Source of the DNA: a virus
Virus record (IMG/VR): IMGVR_UViG_3300030419_002892
Span: 1 to 36,050 of that record
Reading direction: 5' to 3' (one strand)
Length of the DNA stretch: 36,050 nt
Shown here: piece by piece, positions 1 through 7,912 of the stretch
Numbering within the stretch: the stretch's first letter is position 1
Layout of the letters: every line of letters starts with the position of its first letter
The notes under the pieces: generated by a model
What the model was told of the DNA's origin: nothing
The model's database searches: none
The model's input: the letters and a program-made list of their open reading frames with translations, nothing else
Position numbers and translations under genes: made by a program

Positions 1-1
1 C

Positions 2-283
2 AATGGATGGGCGTGTGGTCTCGATGAAGTAGCTATTTTTGATGAAGAAAAAGATTCTGATTGGGTTTCTGCAACATATAATAATGGAGTACCAAATAAT
101 TTAAAAGGTCAAAGTGGTCTTGTAGGATATTGGAGATTTGAAGAAGGTGGTGGAACTACTGTCGAAGATTTATCAGGAAACGGTAATCACGGAACATTAA
201 CTAATGATACATTAGGAGCTGATGGTGGAGCGGCTTGGGTTGATGCAACTGATACACCAACTTGGTCAACAGATATACCATAA
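2..283 (+). CDS. LamG/concanavalin-like domain protein, C-terminal part (5' truncated)
   Basis: The reading frame is open from the window edge and gives 93 residues before a TAA stop. The fragment contains GLDEVAIFDE, then GLVGYWRFEEGGG and DLSGNGNHGTL, the hallmark strings of LamG-type (concanavalin A-like jelly-roll) repeats found in adhesins and phage fibre proteins. The order suggests the end of one LamG unit followed by the start of another, cut short by the stop. Such domains typically bind carbohydrate. The next gene starts 14 bases downstream with its own ribosome binding site. The full protein is probably a virion adhesin or fibre-associated protein, but its N-terminus lies outside the window, so the role is inferred from the domain only. 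Confidence 0.75.
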   Translation, partial: NGWACGLDEVAIFDEEKDSDWVSATYNNGVPNNLKGQSGLVGYWRFEEGGGTTVEDLSGNGNHGTLTNDTLGADGGAAWVDATDTPTWSTDIP

Positions 284-297
284 ATAAAGGAGTTATA

Positions 298-864
298 ATG
301 GCAGGATATAGTAGAGAGAATAAAAGACAAAATGAGGCGTTACAAACTATTTTAGATGGTGGTACACCAGAAAAAAGAATTTTTGTTCCCGTTGAAGATA
401 AAGAGTTTAAAGAAAAGTTGAAATTAGAAAAAGAAATTGAACAAAAGAAAATTAACGAAAGATTAGAGATAACTAAAGAAGCACGAGTACCGTGGTTCTG
501 TCCTAATTGTAAGAAAGTAATGAAAAGACGTTTAGATGATAGAATGTGGTATTTATACGATCATTGTTTTGATTGTCAGATAAAAGTTGAAAATAAAATG
601 AGAATAGAAGGTACATTTAATAAATGGTCAGAAGAAAAAGTAATTGCAAATAAATTAGCTTGGATAAAAGAACAAAAAGAATCAATTGAAGAGTTCAAAA
701 AACAAAAAACACCAACTTTTTATAACCAAGTTAATCCAGACGGATATACGATAGATAAAGAAAAATGGCAAATGGATACTAAAGAGATAAAAAAACAAGC
801 AGATGAAGCGTTAGAATATCTACAAAAAATAGAAGATTCGTTAAAAGACTATATTTATACTTAG
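298..864 (+). CDS. Zinc-ribbon protein upstream of terminase, function unknown
   Basis: This encodes 188 residues. The chosen start is the ATG at 298, preceded by AAAGGAG at 286-292. A TTG start 36 bases upstream would overlap the LamG gene and has no comparable site. The visible feature is a four-cysteine zinc-ribbon-like motif, C68-x2-C71-x18-C90-x2-C93, flanked by long charged helical segments rich in Lys and Glu. The gene lies two genes before terL, where many tailed phages carry the small terminase, but nothing in the sequence shows a DNA-recognition domain typical of TerS. A nucleic-acid-binding role is plausible given the zinc motif. I do not recognise the family with confidence. Confidence 0.8.
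   Translation: MAGYSRENKRQNEALQTILDGGTPEKRIFVPVEDKEFKEKLKLEKEIEQKKINERLEITKEARVPWFCPNCKKVMKRRLDDRMWYLYDHCFDCQIKVENKMRIEGTFNKWSEEKVIANKLAWIKEQKESIEEFKKQKTPTFYNQVNPDGYTIDKEKWQMDTKEIKKQADEALEYLQKIEDSLKDYIYT
851..859 (+). promoter_or_regulatory. ATATTTATA element, candidate late promoter
   Basis: A perfect copy of the 9-mer ATATTTATA lies in the last codons of the upstream gene, 42 bases before the next start codon. It is one of seven perfect copies at gene boundaries in the window. Read on the minus strand it contains TATAAATA, the T4 late-promoter core. Confidence 0.4.
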
Positions 865-900
865 GGACAATATTAATTTTAATTATTTAGGAGAAAATAA

Positions 901-1221
901 ATGGCAACAGTAACACAAGGTGACAGAGGTAGAACTGATATATCTAGTAGAGAAGCTCCAGCGTCCGGAAAAAGTAGAGGAAAATATAACAAAATATTAA
1001 ATTTTTCTGGAAGTTTGAATACAGATGGTAATTTGATACTTACTGGTTCTTACCAAGCGGCTCGTGCTTTTATTATTAGAGAAGCTGGTCGTAATACACA
1101 ATTATTTGGAGTTGACGGTGGAATACTAGTAGCAGAATTCATGACTGGTTCAGCTGATACTATATTTGAAATAGGAATTGGAAGTGTATCTGGAAGTGGT
1201 AAGATAGACTTTCTATACTAG
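901..1221 (+). CDS. Small beta-rich protein of unknown function
   Basis: This encodes 106 residues and starts at an ATG preceded by TAGGAG at 888-893. The N-terminal 35 residues are polar and probably disordered (Gly, Arg, Ser). The rest alternates hydrophobic and polar residues, includes the SGS and TGS turns seen in this phage's fibre proteins, and looks like a small beta domain. It is sandwiched between a zinc-ribbon gene and terL, ending one base before the terL start, so the two are probably translationally coupled. A minor virion or fibre-associated protein is one possibility. A small terminase seems unlikely from the composition. I do not recognise the family. Confidence 0.75.
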   Translation: MATVTQGDRGRTDISSREAPASGKSRGKYNKILNFSGSLNTDGNLILTGSYQAARAFIIREAGRNTQLFGVDGGILVAEFMTGSADTIFEIGIGSVSGSGKIDFLY

Positions 1222-1222
1222 T

Positions 1223-2806
1223 ATGGAACGAAATAAAAAAGGACAACTAAAAGATGTAATCAAACAGGAGTATATAAAATGTGCTTCTGATCCTGTTTAT
1301 TTCTTGAGAAAGTATTGTGTGATACAACACCCAATAAAGGGAAAAATACCTTTTCATTTATACAACTTTCAAGAAAAAACAATAGAAGATTTTGTACAAC
1401 ATCGCTTTAATATTATTTTAAAAGCTAGACAGTTAGGTATATCTACTCTTACAGCTGGATACTCTTTATGGATGATGACATTTCATCAAGATAAAAACAT
1501 CTTGGTTATTGCTACGAAACAAGAAGTAGCAAAAAATTTAGTAACAAAAGTTCGTGTGATGCATGCAAACTTACCAAACTGGTTAAAACAGAAATGTGTT
1601 GAAGATAACAAATTGAGTTTAAGATATAAGAACGGTTCTCAAATAAAAGCTGTTGCGAGTGGTGAAGAGGCTGGTCGTTCTGAAGCACTTTCATTATTAG
1701 TATTAGATGAAGCAGCATTTATTGATAAAATAGATGGAATATGGGCTGCAGCTTCACAGACGTTATCAACTGGTGGTCAATGTTTAGCACTTTCTACACC
1801 AAACGGTGTTGGTAACTGGTTTCATAGAACTTGGATGGACGCTGAAGATAAATTAAATGACTTCAATTTTATTAAACTTCATTGGACAGTACATCCAGAC
1901 AGAGAACAAGAGTGGAGAGATGACCAAGACAAATTGTTAGGACCGTCATTAGCAGCTCAAGAATGTGATTGTGACTTTATCACTTCTGGTCAATCTGTAG
2001 TTGATGGTGTTATTTTAGAAGAATATAGAAATACTCAAGTTAAAGAACCAATTGAAAAAAGAGGTGTTGATAGTAATGTTTGGATTTGGGAGCCACCAAA
2101 TTACACAAAAGATTATATAGTATGTGCTGATGTTAGTAGAGGAGATTCTACAGACTATTCCGCTTTTCACGTTTTAGATGTAGAGAGTTTAGAACAAGTA
2201 GCTGAATATAAAGGTAGAATGTCAACAAGAGATTATGGTAATCTGTTAGTGAATATTTCTACAGAATATAATAATGCATTACTTGTTGTGGAGAATAACA
2301 ATATTGGTTGGGCAGCTATACAACAATGTATTGATAGAGAATATGAAAATTTATTTTATATGAGTAAAGATTTACAAGTAGTTGACGTACATAGACAAAT
2401 AAATAACAAAATAAATAGAATGGAAAAACAACTAATTCCAGGATTTACGTTAACACAGAAAACAAGACCGTTAGTTGTCGCAAAATTAGAAGAATTTTTT
2501 AGAGAAAGATTGGTAACTGTATATTCACAAAGATTAATTGATGAATTATTTGTATTTATATATAATGGTAGTAGAGCTGAAGCTATGAGTGGTTACAATG
2601 ATGATTTAGTAATGTCTTATGGTATGGCATTATGGATAAGAGAAACAGCTCTAAGATTAAGAGCCGAAGGTATAGAATTACAAAAGAAAGCGATTAATAG
2701 TGTTAAATCAAATCAAGGTGTTTATATACCAACAGATAACCAAAATGACTCTTGGACTTGGCAAAATGGTCAAAATCAAGAATCATTGGAATGGTTAATT
2801 AACTAA
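1223..2806 (+). CDS. terL: Terminase large subunit (gp17-like ATPase/nuclease)
   Basis: This 527-residue protein is the DNA-packaging motor, which docks on the portal, pumps DNA into the prohead and cuts the concatemer. The N-terminal ATPase shows a Walker A-type loop at residues 67-75 (KARQLGIST), Walker B at 158-166 (LLVLDEAAF, with D162 and catalytic E163) and a coupling motif at 191-195 (STPNG). The C-terminal RNase H-like nuclease shows acidic residues at D303 (ADVSRGD), E357 (VVEN) and D460/D461 (YNDD), the expected triad. Length is a little below T4 gp17 (about 610 aa). There is no good Shine-Dalgarno sequence and the start is one base after the previous stop, suggesting coupled translation. 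No intron or intein is seen. Confidence 0.95.
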   Translation: MERNKKGQLKDVIKQEYIKCASDPVYFLRKYCVIQHPIKGKIPFHLYNFQEKTIEDFVQHRFNIILKARQLGISTLTAGYSLWMMTFHQDKNILVIATKQEVAKNLVTKVRVMHANLPNWLKQKCVEDNKLSLRYKNGSQIKAVASGEEAGRSEALSLLVLDEAAFIDKIDGIWAAASQTLSTGGQCLALSTPNGVGNWFHRTWMDAEDKLNDFNFIKLHWTVHPDREQEWRDDQDKLLGPSLAAQECDCDFITSGQSVVDGVILEEYRNTQVKEPIEKRGVDSNVWIWEPPNYTKDYIVCADVSRGDSTDYSAFHVLDVESLEQVAEYKGRMSTRDYGNLLVNISTEYNNALLVVENNNIGWAAIQQCIDREYENLFYMSKDLQVVDVHRQINNKINRMEKQLIPGFTLTQKTRPLVVAKLEEFFRERLVTVYSQRLIDELFVFIYNGSRAEAMSGYNDDLVMSYGMALWIRETALRLRAEGIELQKKAINSVKSNQGVYIPTDNQNDSWTWQNGQNQESLEWLIN

Positions 2807-2817
2807 AGAGGTAAAAA

Positions 2818-4659
2818 ATGGCTGATAAAAGTCTATTTAGTAGATTAAGACGATTATTTTCAACAAATGTAATTGTAAGAAATGTAGGTGGAAAACGATT
2901 AAAAGTTTCTGATACAAGTCGTACACAATCTATAGCAAAAAATAATCTTATTGATAGATATCAAAAAATATTCACTGGTGCTGGTTTAAGTGGATATTCA
3001 GATTCATTATTAACAAAATCAATGAGATTGAATCTTTTCAAAGATTACGAATCAATGGATAGTGATGCAATCGTTTCTTCAGCACTTGATATTTATGCAG
3101 ATGAATCCACAATGAAATCTGAATATGGTGATGTTTTAGAAATTAAAACAGATAATAATCAGATTAAAGAAATATTACACAATTTATTTTATGATATTGT
3201 TAATATTGAATTTAATTTATGGCCTTGGGTTCGTAATATGTGTAAATATGGTGATTTCTTTTTAAAGTTAGAAATTGATGAAAAATATGGTATTACTAAT
3301 GTAGTTCCATTATCAGTTTATGATGTATCTAGATTAGAAGGACTAGACCCAGAAAACCCAGAGTATATCAAATTTTTAATTGAATCAGCTACATCACAAC
3401 ATAGATATAAACCTGAACAATCAGCTACAAGAGAAGAATTGGAAAATTATGAAGTAGCACATTTCAGATTACTTTCGGATTCTAATTATTTACCATATGG
3501 TAAATCACAAATTGAAGGTGGTCGTAAGATTTGGAAACAATTAACTCTTATGGAAGATGCTATGTTAATTCATAGAATTATGAGAGCACCTGAAAAAAGA
3601 ATATTTAAATTAGATATTGGAAATATACCACCAAACGAAGTTGATAATTATATGCAACAAGTTATTAATAAAATGAAAAAAGCACCTGTTGTAGATGAAG
3701 ATACTGGTGATTATAATTTGAAATATAATATGCAAAATATTACTGAAGATTTCTTCTTACCAGTTCGTGGTGGAGATAGTGGAACAAATATTGAATCTCT
3801 TCCAGGTTTAACTTATGAAGCTACTGAAGATATTGAATATCTTAAAAATAAACTTTTATCTTCATTGAGAATACCAAAAGCGTTTTTGGGATATGAAGAA
3901 CAAATTGGTTCTAAAGCAACTTTAGCCGCTGAAGATGTTAGATTTGCAAGAACTATTGAACGTATACAAAGAATAACTTTATCAGAATTAACTAAGATTG
4001 CTATTGTTCATTTATATGCACAAGGTTATCAAGACTCAGACCTAGTAAATTTTGAACTTGATTTGACAAATCCATCTACAATTTATGAACAAGAAAAAGT
4101 TGAACTATGGAATAATAAAACTTCTCTTGCTGAATCTATGATACGTGATGGTTTAGTTTCTTCAGAATGGATTTATAAAAATATATTTGGATTTACAGAG
4201 GACGAAATTAAAGAAGAAGATAAAAATATTATATATGATTATAAACAAAAGTATAGACGTTCGCAGATTGAACAAGAAGGAAATGACCCAGCTAAGACTG
4301 GACAATCAGTAGGTTCACCAAGTGATTTAGCTATGGGTAGAACAGGACATGAATTAAATGATGAGGGTGGTTCACCAGAAGGTGGATGGGATGGAGCAGG
4401 TAGACCTAAAGAACCTAATAAATATGGAAAAGATAGTGGTGCAAGAGGTAGAGACCCACTTGGAGCTCACGATAAGAAAAAAGGTGGTAGTGGAGCACCC
4501 AAATATGGGAAACCTTTAGCACTTGCACACTATGATAAATTAAAAAAATCAATGAAATTTGGTAAAAATGATGTAAAAATTATAAGTGAGGCGTCTGAGG
4601 TTGAAGAAGAGTACAAGAATGAGGTAACTTCTTTAACTAACGGTACATCAAATGACTAA
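2818..4659 (+). CDS. gp20: Portal vertex protein (gp20-like)
   Basis: This 613-residue protein should form the dodecameric ring at the unique capsid vertex that nucleates head assembly and through which DNA enters and leaves. The start follows AAAGAGG at 2805-2811. Portal-family features include the segment DAIVSSALDIYADES near residue 85 and, near residues 340-400, LKNKLLSSLRIPKAFLGY followed by a long helix with RFARTIERIQRI. T4 gp20 is about 524 aa. The surplus is mostly a Gly/Pro/Lys-rich, probably disordered C-terminal tail from about residue 480, followed by a helical end containing IISEASEVEEEY. Unlike in T4, portal follows terminase directly, with no sheath or tube genes between. Confidence 0.93.
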   Translation: MADKSLFSRLRRLFSTNVIVRNVGGKRLKVSDTSRTQSIAKNNLIDRYQKIFTGAGLSGYSDSLLTKSMRLNLFKDYESMDSDAIVSSALDIYADESTMKSEYGDVLEIKTDNNQIKEILHNLFYDIVNIEFNLWPWVRNMCKYGDFFLKLEIDEKYGITNVVPLSVYDVSRLEGLDPENPEYIKFLIESATSQHRYKPEQSATREELENYEVAHFRLLSDSNYLPYGKSQIEGGRKIWKQLTLMEDAMLIHRIMRAPEKRIFKLDIGNIPPNEVDNYMQQVINKMKKAPVVDEDTGDYNLKYNMQNITEDFFLPVRGGDSGTNIESLPGLTYEATEDIEYLKNKLLSSLRIPKAFLGYEEQIGSKATLAAEDVRFARTIERIQRITLSELTKIAIVHLYAQGYQDSDLVNFELDLTNPSTIYEQEKVELWNNKTSLAESMIRDGLVSSEWIYKNIFGFTEDEIKEEDKNIIYDYKQKYRRSQIEQEGNDPAKTGQSVGSPSDLAMGRTGHELNDEGGSPEGGWDGAGRPKEPNKYGKDSGARGRDPLGAHDKKKGGSGAPKYGKPLALAHYDKLKKSMKFGKNDVKIISEASEVEEEYKNEVTSLTNGTSND

Positions 4660-4674
4660 TTATTGTGTAACTTT

Positions 4675-4683
4675 ATATTTATT
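4675..4683 (+). promoter_or_regulatory. ATATTTATT, variant of the candidate late-promoter element
   Basis: This eight-of-nine match to the recurrent ATATTTATA element sits in the 61-base gap between portal and the next gene, 37 bases before the start codon. TTGTGT lies just upstream, as it does at the copies near 11223 and 19112. Confidence 0.3.
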
Positions 4684-4720
4684 TATGAGTAAATATAATT
4701 AAATATTGGAGTATTTTGTA

Positions 4721-5590
4721 ATGGCTCGGAAATTAAAACATTCGAAAATAAAGAATACGAGTATTCTTTTTGAATTATTAACAAGACAGATAACAGCTGA
4801 TGTTTTAGCAGGAAAAAGTACTAAATCAGTAAAAATAGTTAAAAGATATTTTAATGAAAAGACAGAATTAGGAAAAGAACTTCAATTATATCGTATACTT
4901 TCAGAAAAATATTGTGAATCTGAAAATAGAGCTAGTAATTTAGTAGATATTGTCTTAGAATCTAGACAAAAGTTAAATAATTCTAAACTTCGTAATGAAA
5001 AATATAATTTAATTAGAGAAATTAAAGAAAATTATAATGTAAGTGATTTTTTTAATGGTCGTATTTCGAATTATAGATTACTCGCATCAATTTATAATGT
5101 ATTTCAAGCACAAACATCACCTACTGTTTTTAATCCAGAAGAAGTGGTTAATTCCAAATTTACTGTTTTAGAACATATTACAAGTAAAAAGGTTAGTGAA
5201 AAAGAAATAAAAGAAAAAGTATTAAGTGAATATACTAAAAAAGATAAAGATTTAAGATTACTGGCTTATCAAATTCTTGTAGATAAGTTCAACAAAAAAT
5301 ACAAAACGTTAAATGAATCACAAAAAAGTTTACTTAAACATTATATCAATAATATAAGTAATACAAACTCTTTAAGAGAATTCGTAGATTCAGAGGTTAT
5401 TAAAATTAAGAAAACATTAAACGTACATCTACCAAAAGTTACAGATGAAATTACAAAAATTAAATTAACAGAAGCTGTTAATCAAATTGGTAATTTAACA
5501 AAAGGTAGGGTAGTTGATGAAAAACAGGTTTTAACTTTGATGAGATACTATGAATTAGTTAAGGAGATTGAAAATGTCCACAAAAGTTAA
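4721..5590 (+). CDS. Conserved helical protein of the prohead gene cluster, function unknown
   Basis: This encodes 289 residues. The ATG at 4721 is chosen because GGAG (4708-4711) is well spaced from it; the in-frame TTG at 4706 overlaps that site. The N-terminus, ARKLKHSKIKNTSILFELL, is basic and then amphipathic. The rest is almost entirely predicted helix with many Lys, Asn and Ile and no recognisable catalytic motif. Near the C-terminus is KLTEAVNQ, a match to the T4-type prohead protease site (L-x-E|A). Position between portal and protease is where T4 has its small core genes 67 and 68, so a prohead core or portal-associated role is likely by context. I recall similar N-termini in marine T4-like phages but cannot give a function. 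Confidence 0.85.
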   Translation: MARKLKHSKIKNTSILFELLTRQITADVLAGKSTKSVKIVKRYFNEKTELGKELQLYRILSEKYCESENRASNLVDIVLESRQKLNNSKLRNEKYNLIREIKENYNVSDFFNGRISNYRLLASIYNVFQAQTSPTVFNPEEVVNSKFTVLEHITSKKVSEKEIKEKVLSEYTKKDKDLRLLAYQILVDKFNKKYKTLNESQKSLLKHYINNISNTNSLREFVDSEVIKIKKTLNVHLPKVTDEITKIKLTEAVNQIGNLTKGRVVDEKQVLTLMRYYELVKEIENVHKS

Positions 5591-6215
5591 ACTTGAACTT
5601 TTAAGAAAATATATTAAAGAGCTTATAAAACAAGAATTAGCTGAAGCATCTGTAACTGGTAATATTGATGGTGGTGAAGGCCCACCTAAAACACCCGCCG
5701 CCTTTCGTAAGAAAAAATCTAAAAAAATTAAAAAAGCTGGACATGAAAACGGTCACAAAAATCCAGAAGTTTTTGGGTATAAAAAAGTATCTGAAGCTAC
5801 ATTTCACGTAAGAACTGAAGTTGGTAGTGTTTTAGTTGATGCTAGTGGTAAAGGTGAAGCGATTATGAAAGTTGCTAAAGCACTTAAAAAAGGTCGTAAA
5901 GGTATAATAGGTGCAAATAGAGTTGGTGTATCTCAAGCGAAACAAGTTGATAAAAAAATTGAATCTGTAACTGAAGGAAAATACCACGATTACAGAAATG
6001 ATGAATCTCTATCACCAAAACAAAAAATTGGTTACTCGATGAGAGAGGTTCGAGATAAATTAAACGAGTTAGATAAACTTGTTAAAATGAATGTGAGATT
6101 GAAGAACGAAATAGGAGTTGATTCTACATCCTATTGGAAACGAACTCACACGGCTATGAAAAAAATTAGTGAAAGGTTAGTAAAACTAGCAAACAAAGTC
6201 GGTCAACTTTATTAA
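5574..6215 (+). CDS. Basic prohead-cluster protein with candidate protease sites
   Basis: This encodes 213 residues. The ATG at 5574 is chosen because AAGGAG at 5561-5566 is ideally spaced; the TTG at 5568 is too close. It overlaps the upstream gene by 17 bases. The N-terminal 24 residues form a hydrophobic/charged helix ending KQELAE|AS, which fits an L-x-E|A cleavage site. A second candidate, IESVTEGK, lies near residue 133 and resembles the ESVNEG motifs of the gene at 8260. The middle is very Lys-rich (RKKKSKKIKK around residues 45-55), suggesting DNA or scaffold contact. The C-terminal third is helical. By context it may be a core or internal head protein. No enzymatic motif is visible. 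Confidence 0.82.
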   Translation: MSTKVKLELLRKYIKELIKQELAEASVTGNIDGGEGPPKTPAAFRKKKSKKIKKAGHENGHKNPEVFGYKKVSEATFHVRTEVGSVLVDASGKGEAIMKVAKALKKGRKGIIGANRVGVSQAKQVDKKIESVTEGKYHDYRNDESLSPKQKIGYSMREVRDKLNELDKLVKMNVRLKNEIGVDSTSYWKRTHTAMKKISERLVKLANKVGQLY

Positions 6216-6223
6216 TTTTCACT

Positions 6224-6427
6224 ATGAAGAAACCATCTTGGAATAAAGATGGACTTAACTTTTTGGGGAAATTATTAAGTCTATCTAATTTGAAAAAGCG
6301 TTGGCTTGTAGAAGAGATGAAAGTAAAAGGGGAAGAGCCAAACAAAATGGAAACAATAAATTTTATTGATAGATGGATAAAAAGATTAGAAGATTTGAAA
6401 AATGAAATTTTAAAAACACGGAGTTAA
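6224..6427 (+). CDS. Small basic protein, unknown
   Basis: This encodes 67 residues and starts with an ATG 8 bases after the previous stop, with no clear ribosome binding site. The sequence is helical with Trp at four positions and many Lys and Glu. It ends two bases before the GTG start of the protease gene, so it belongs to the same transcription unit. Unlike its neighbours it has no obvious N-terminal leader ending in a cleavage-type Glu, although LVEE occurs mid-protein. The tight packing between two real genes and the lack of any alternative frame support it as a gene. Its function is unknown. Confidence 0.65.
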   Translation: MKKPSWNKDGLNFLGKLLSLSNLKKRWLVEEMKVKGEEPNKMETINFIDRWIKRLEDLKNEILKTRS

Positions 6428-6429
6428 AT

Positions 6430-7041
6430 GTGAAACAACTTATTGTAGATTATTTACCATTTGAAGTAAAACCAGAACAAATTAATGAATCATTAAAAGA
6501 GAATAATGGTAAATTAATTGTTCATGGTGTATTACAAAGAGCAGAAGCTAAAAATCAGAATGGTAGAGTCTATCCACGCGATATTTTACATCGTGAAGCT
6601 AAAAAATATGCAAAAGAGTTTATAAAAGAACGTAGAGCTATGGGAGAACTTGACCATCCAGAGAGTTCAGTAGTCAATTTACAAAACGTATCTCACAATG
6701 TAAAAGAAATGCATTGGGAAGGTGATAATCTATTGGGTACTGTAGAAGTATTAGGTACACCAAGTGGTAATATATTAAAAGAATTATTTAGAAGTGGTAT
6801 TAAATTAGGTATCAGTTCTCGTGGAATGGGTTCAGTAGAAACTGTAAATGAAGAAGGTGGTGACCAAGTTACCCAAGTACAACCTGATTTTGAACTTATT
6901 GCTTTTGATTTTGTTTCTAATCCATCAACACACGGAGCATTTATGCATCCTATGAATGAATCAGTAGATAAAACACAAGGTAGAACTTGTGGAGAATATT
7001 GTAAAGTAGAAGCTGTTATTAATGATATTATGAGAGGTTAA
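6430..7041 (+). CDS. gp21: Prohead core scaffold protease (gp21-like, S80-type)
   Basis: This 203-residue serine protease should sit in the prohead core and, after assembly, cut the scaffold, core proteins and the capsid N-terminus. The start is GTG at 6430 with GGAG at 6420-6423; the overlapping ATG at 6428 runs straight into TGA in another frame. Family hallmarks are NGRVYPRDIL at residues 44-53, MGELDHPES at 71-79 with the probable catalytic His76, and LGISSRGMGSV at 127-136 with the probable catalytic Ser at 129 or 130. T4 gp21 has a similar length (about 212 aa). Two self-cleavage-like sites appear near the N-terminus, QINE|S and SLKE|N. The genes around it carry many candidate substrates. 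Confidence 0.93.
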   Translation: MKQLIVDYLPFEVKPEQINESLKENNGKLIVHGVLQRAEAKNQNGRVYPRDILHREAKKYAKEFIKERRAMGELDHPESSVVNLQNVSHNVKEMHWEGDNLLGTVEVLGTPSGNILKELFRSGIKLGISSRGMGSVETVNEEGGDQVTQVQPDFELIAFDFVSNPSTHGAFMHPMNESVDKTQGRTCGEYCKVEAVINDIMRG

Positions 7042-7045
7042 ACTT

Positions 7046-7429
7046 TTGAACATTTTAGAATCATATAATAAAATTGCTAAATCTTTACTTCTTGAATCCG
7101 AAGATGATAGGTATGTTTCTATAGGATTTGGTAGATTCAAACTAAAAGGTAAAGAAAATGATGACGATGCTGAAGTTTTTGTAAAAACTAAAGGTGGTAA
7201 GTATGTTTCAAGTGCTGACCAATCTTCAGATGATAAGGGAGCTGATAAGGAAGAACCTAAAGGTGGAGAAGATTTAGGTCAAGGTATGGATGACCCAAGT
7301 GATTATGAAAGAGATTTTGATGATGATGAAGAAGCTAAAGCACAAGCATTTAAAGATATGGAAGATGAATTTGATATGGAAGAAGAATCAATTCATCCAT
7401 TTAAAAAATTATTAAATAGGATACAATAA
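7046..7429 (+). CDS. Small acidic prohead-cluster protein with LLE|S leader
   Basis: This encodes 127 residues. The start is TTG at 7046, with GAGAGG at 7032-7037 and no in-frame ATG for a long stretch, so the non-AUG start is the best available. The first 17 residues (MNILESYNKIAKSLLLE) form an amphipathic helix ending in L-L-E|S, a candidate gp21 cleavage site. Next comes a short domain with YVSIGFGRFKLKG, then a strongly acidic low-complexity region from about residue 60 to 115. Composition resembles phage core or internal head proteins. It is translationally coupled to the next gene by a TAATG overlap. Its exact role is unknown; the core assignment is inference from context and leader. 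Confidence 0.75.
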   Translation: MNILESYNKIAKSLLLESEDDRYVSIGFGRFKLKGKENDDDAEVFVKTKGGKYVSSADQSSDDKGADKEEPKGGEDLGQGMDDPSDYERDFDDDEEAKAQAFKDMEDEFDMEEESIHPFKKLLNRIQ

Positions 7430-7668
7430 TGCCTAACTATAAATCAATGATGGAGACTTGGAAGGATTGGAGACTTGACGAAGCTACTTTAGAAAATGAA
7501 ACAAATTTACCTTTTAAAGTAATGGGTATACGTAACAATGATATAATCATTGAAGGTAAAAAAATAAAACTTACTTTGTCTTTTAAAGGTGATGATTTAA
7601 AAAATGCAATTGAAGGTAAAGGTAATAAAAAAGGTAGAGTAGTATTAGCTACAGCCAAAATAAAATAA
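7429..7668 (+). CDS. Small prohead-cluster protein with LDE|A leader
   Basis: This encodes 79 residues, its ATG overlapping the preceding stop (TAATG). The leader MPNYKSMMETWKDWRLDE is followed by ATLEN, giving a textbook L-x-E|A prohead protease site after residue 18. The mature part would be a 61-residue basic protein with alternating hydrophobic residues (FKVMGIRNNDIIIEGKKIKL), probably a small beta domain. A packaged internal head protein is the favoured guess, because leader plus site is the arrangement of T4 internal proteins. There is no recognisable family beyond that. Confidence 0.75.
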   Translation: MPNYKSMMETWKDWRLDEATLENETNLPFKVMGIRNNDIIIEGKKIKLTLSFKGDDLKNAIEGKGNKKGRVVLATAKIK

Positions 7669-7677
7669 GGAACGGTA

Positions 7678-7911
7678 ATGATTAAACTAAAAAAATTAAT
7701 GAAAGAATCAGCGTGGGATAGGAAATTCGGTGAACCATTACCTACCCTTGAAGATGTTGTTAAAAAACACAATGTTAAAGAAGAAACTATAACTGAAGAA
7801 CATACAGTAGTTTTTTCAAAAGCTGAAATGGAACAATTACATAGAGATGGTAAACTTATAAAATCCGACTCTGATGGTAATGAACATACATATATCTATT
7901 CAGAAGACTAA
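7678..7911 (+). CDS. Small prohead-cluster protein, MIKLKKLMKE leader (paralogue of next gene)
   Basis: This encodes 77 residues, with AAGGAAC before the ATG. The first ten residues, MIKLKKLMKE, are followed by SAWDRKFGEP. A ten-residue leader ending in Glu matches the length of T4 capsid-targeting sequences, which gp21 removes after residue 10. The first 68 bases differ from the start of the next gene (7913) at only three positions, showing a recent duplication of the leader and its following segment, after which the two proteins diverge completely. The remainder (residues 30-77) is acidic, with SKAEMEQLHRDGKLIKSD resembling a small helical motif. The function is unknown; an internal head protein is inferred. 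Confidence 0.75.
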   Translation: MIKLKKLMKESAWDRKFGEPLPTLEDVVKKHNVKEETITEEHTVVFSKAEMEQLHRDGKLIKSDSDGNEHTYIYSED

Positions 7912-7912
7912 A

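Noticed and set aside
262-297. TTG-initiated N-terminal extension of the zinc-ribbon gene
   Set aside because: It overlaps the end of the LamG gene, and the proper ribosome binding site AAAGGAG lies between this TTG and the ATG at 298.
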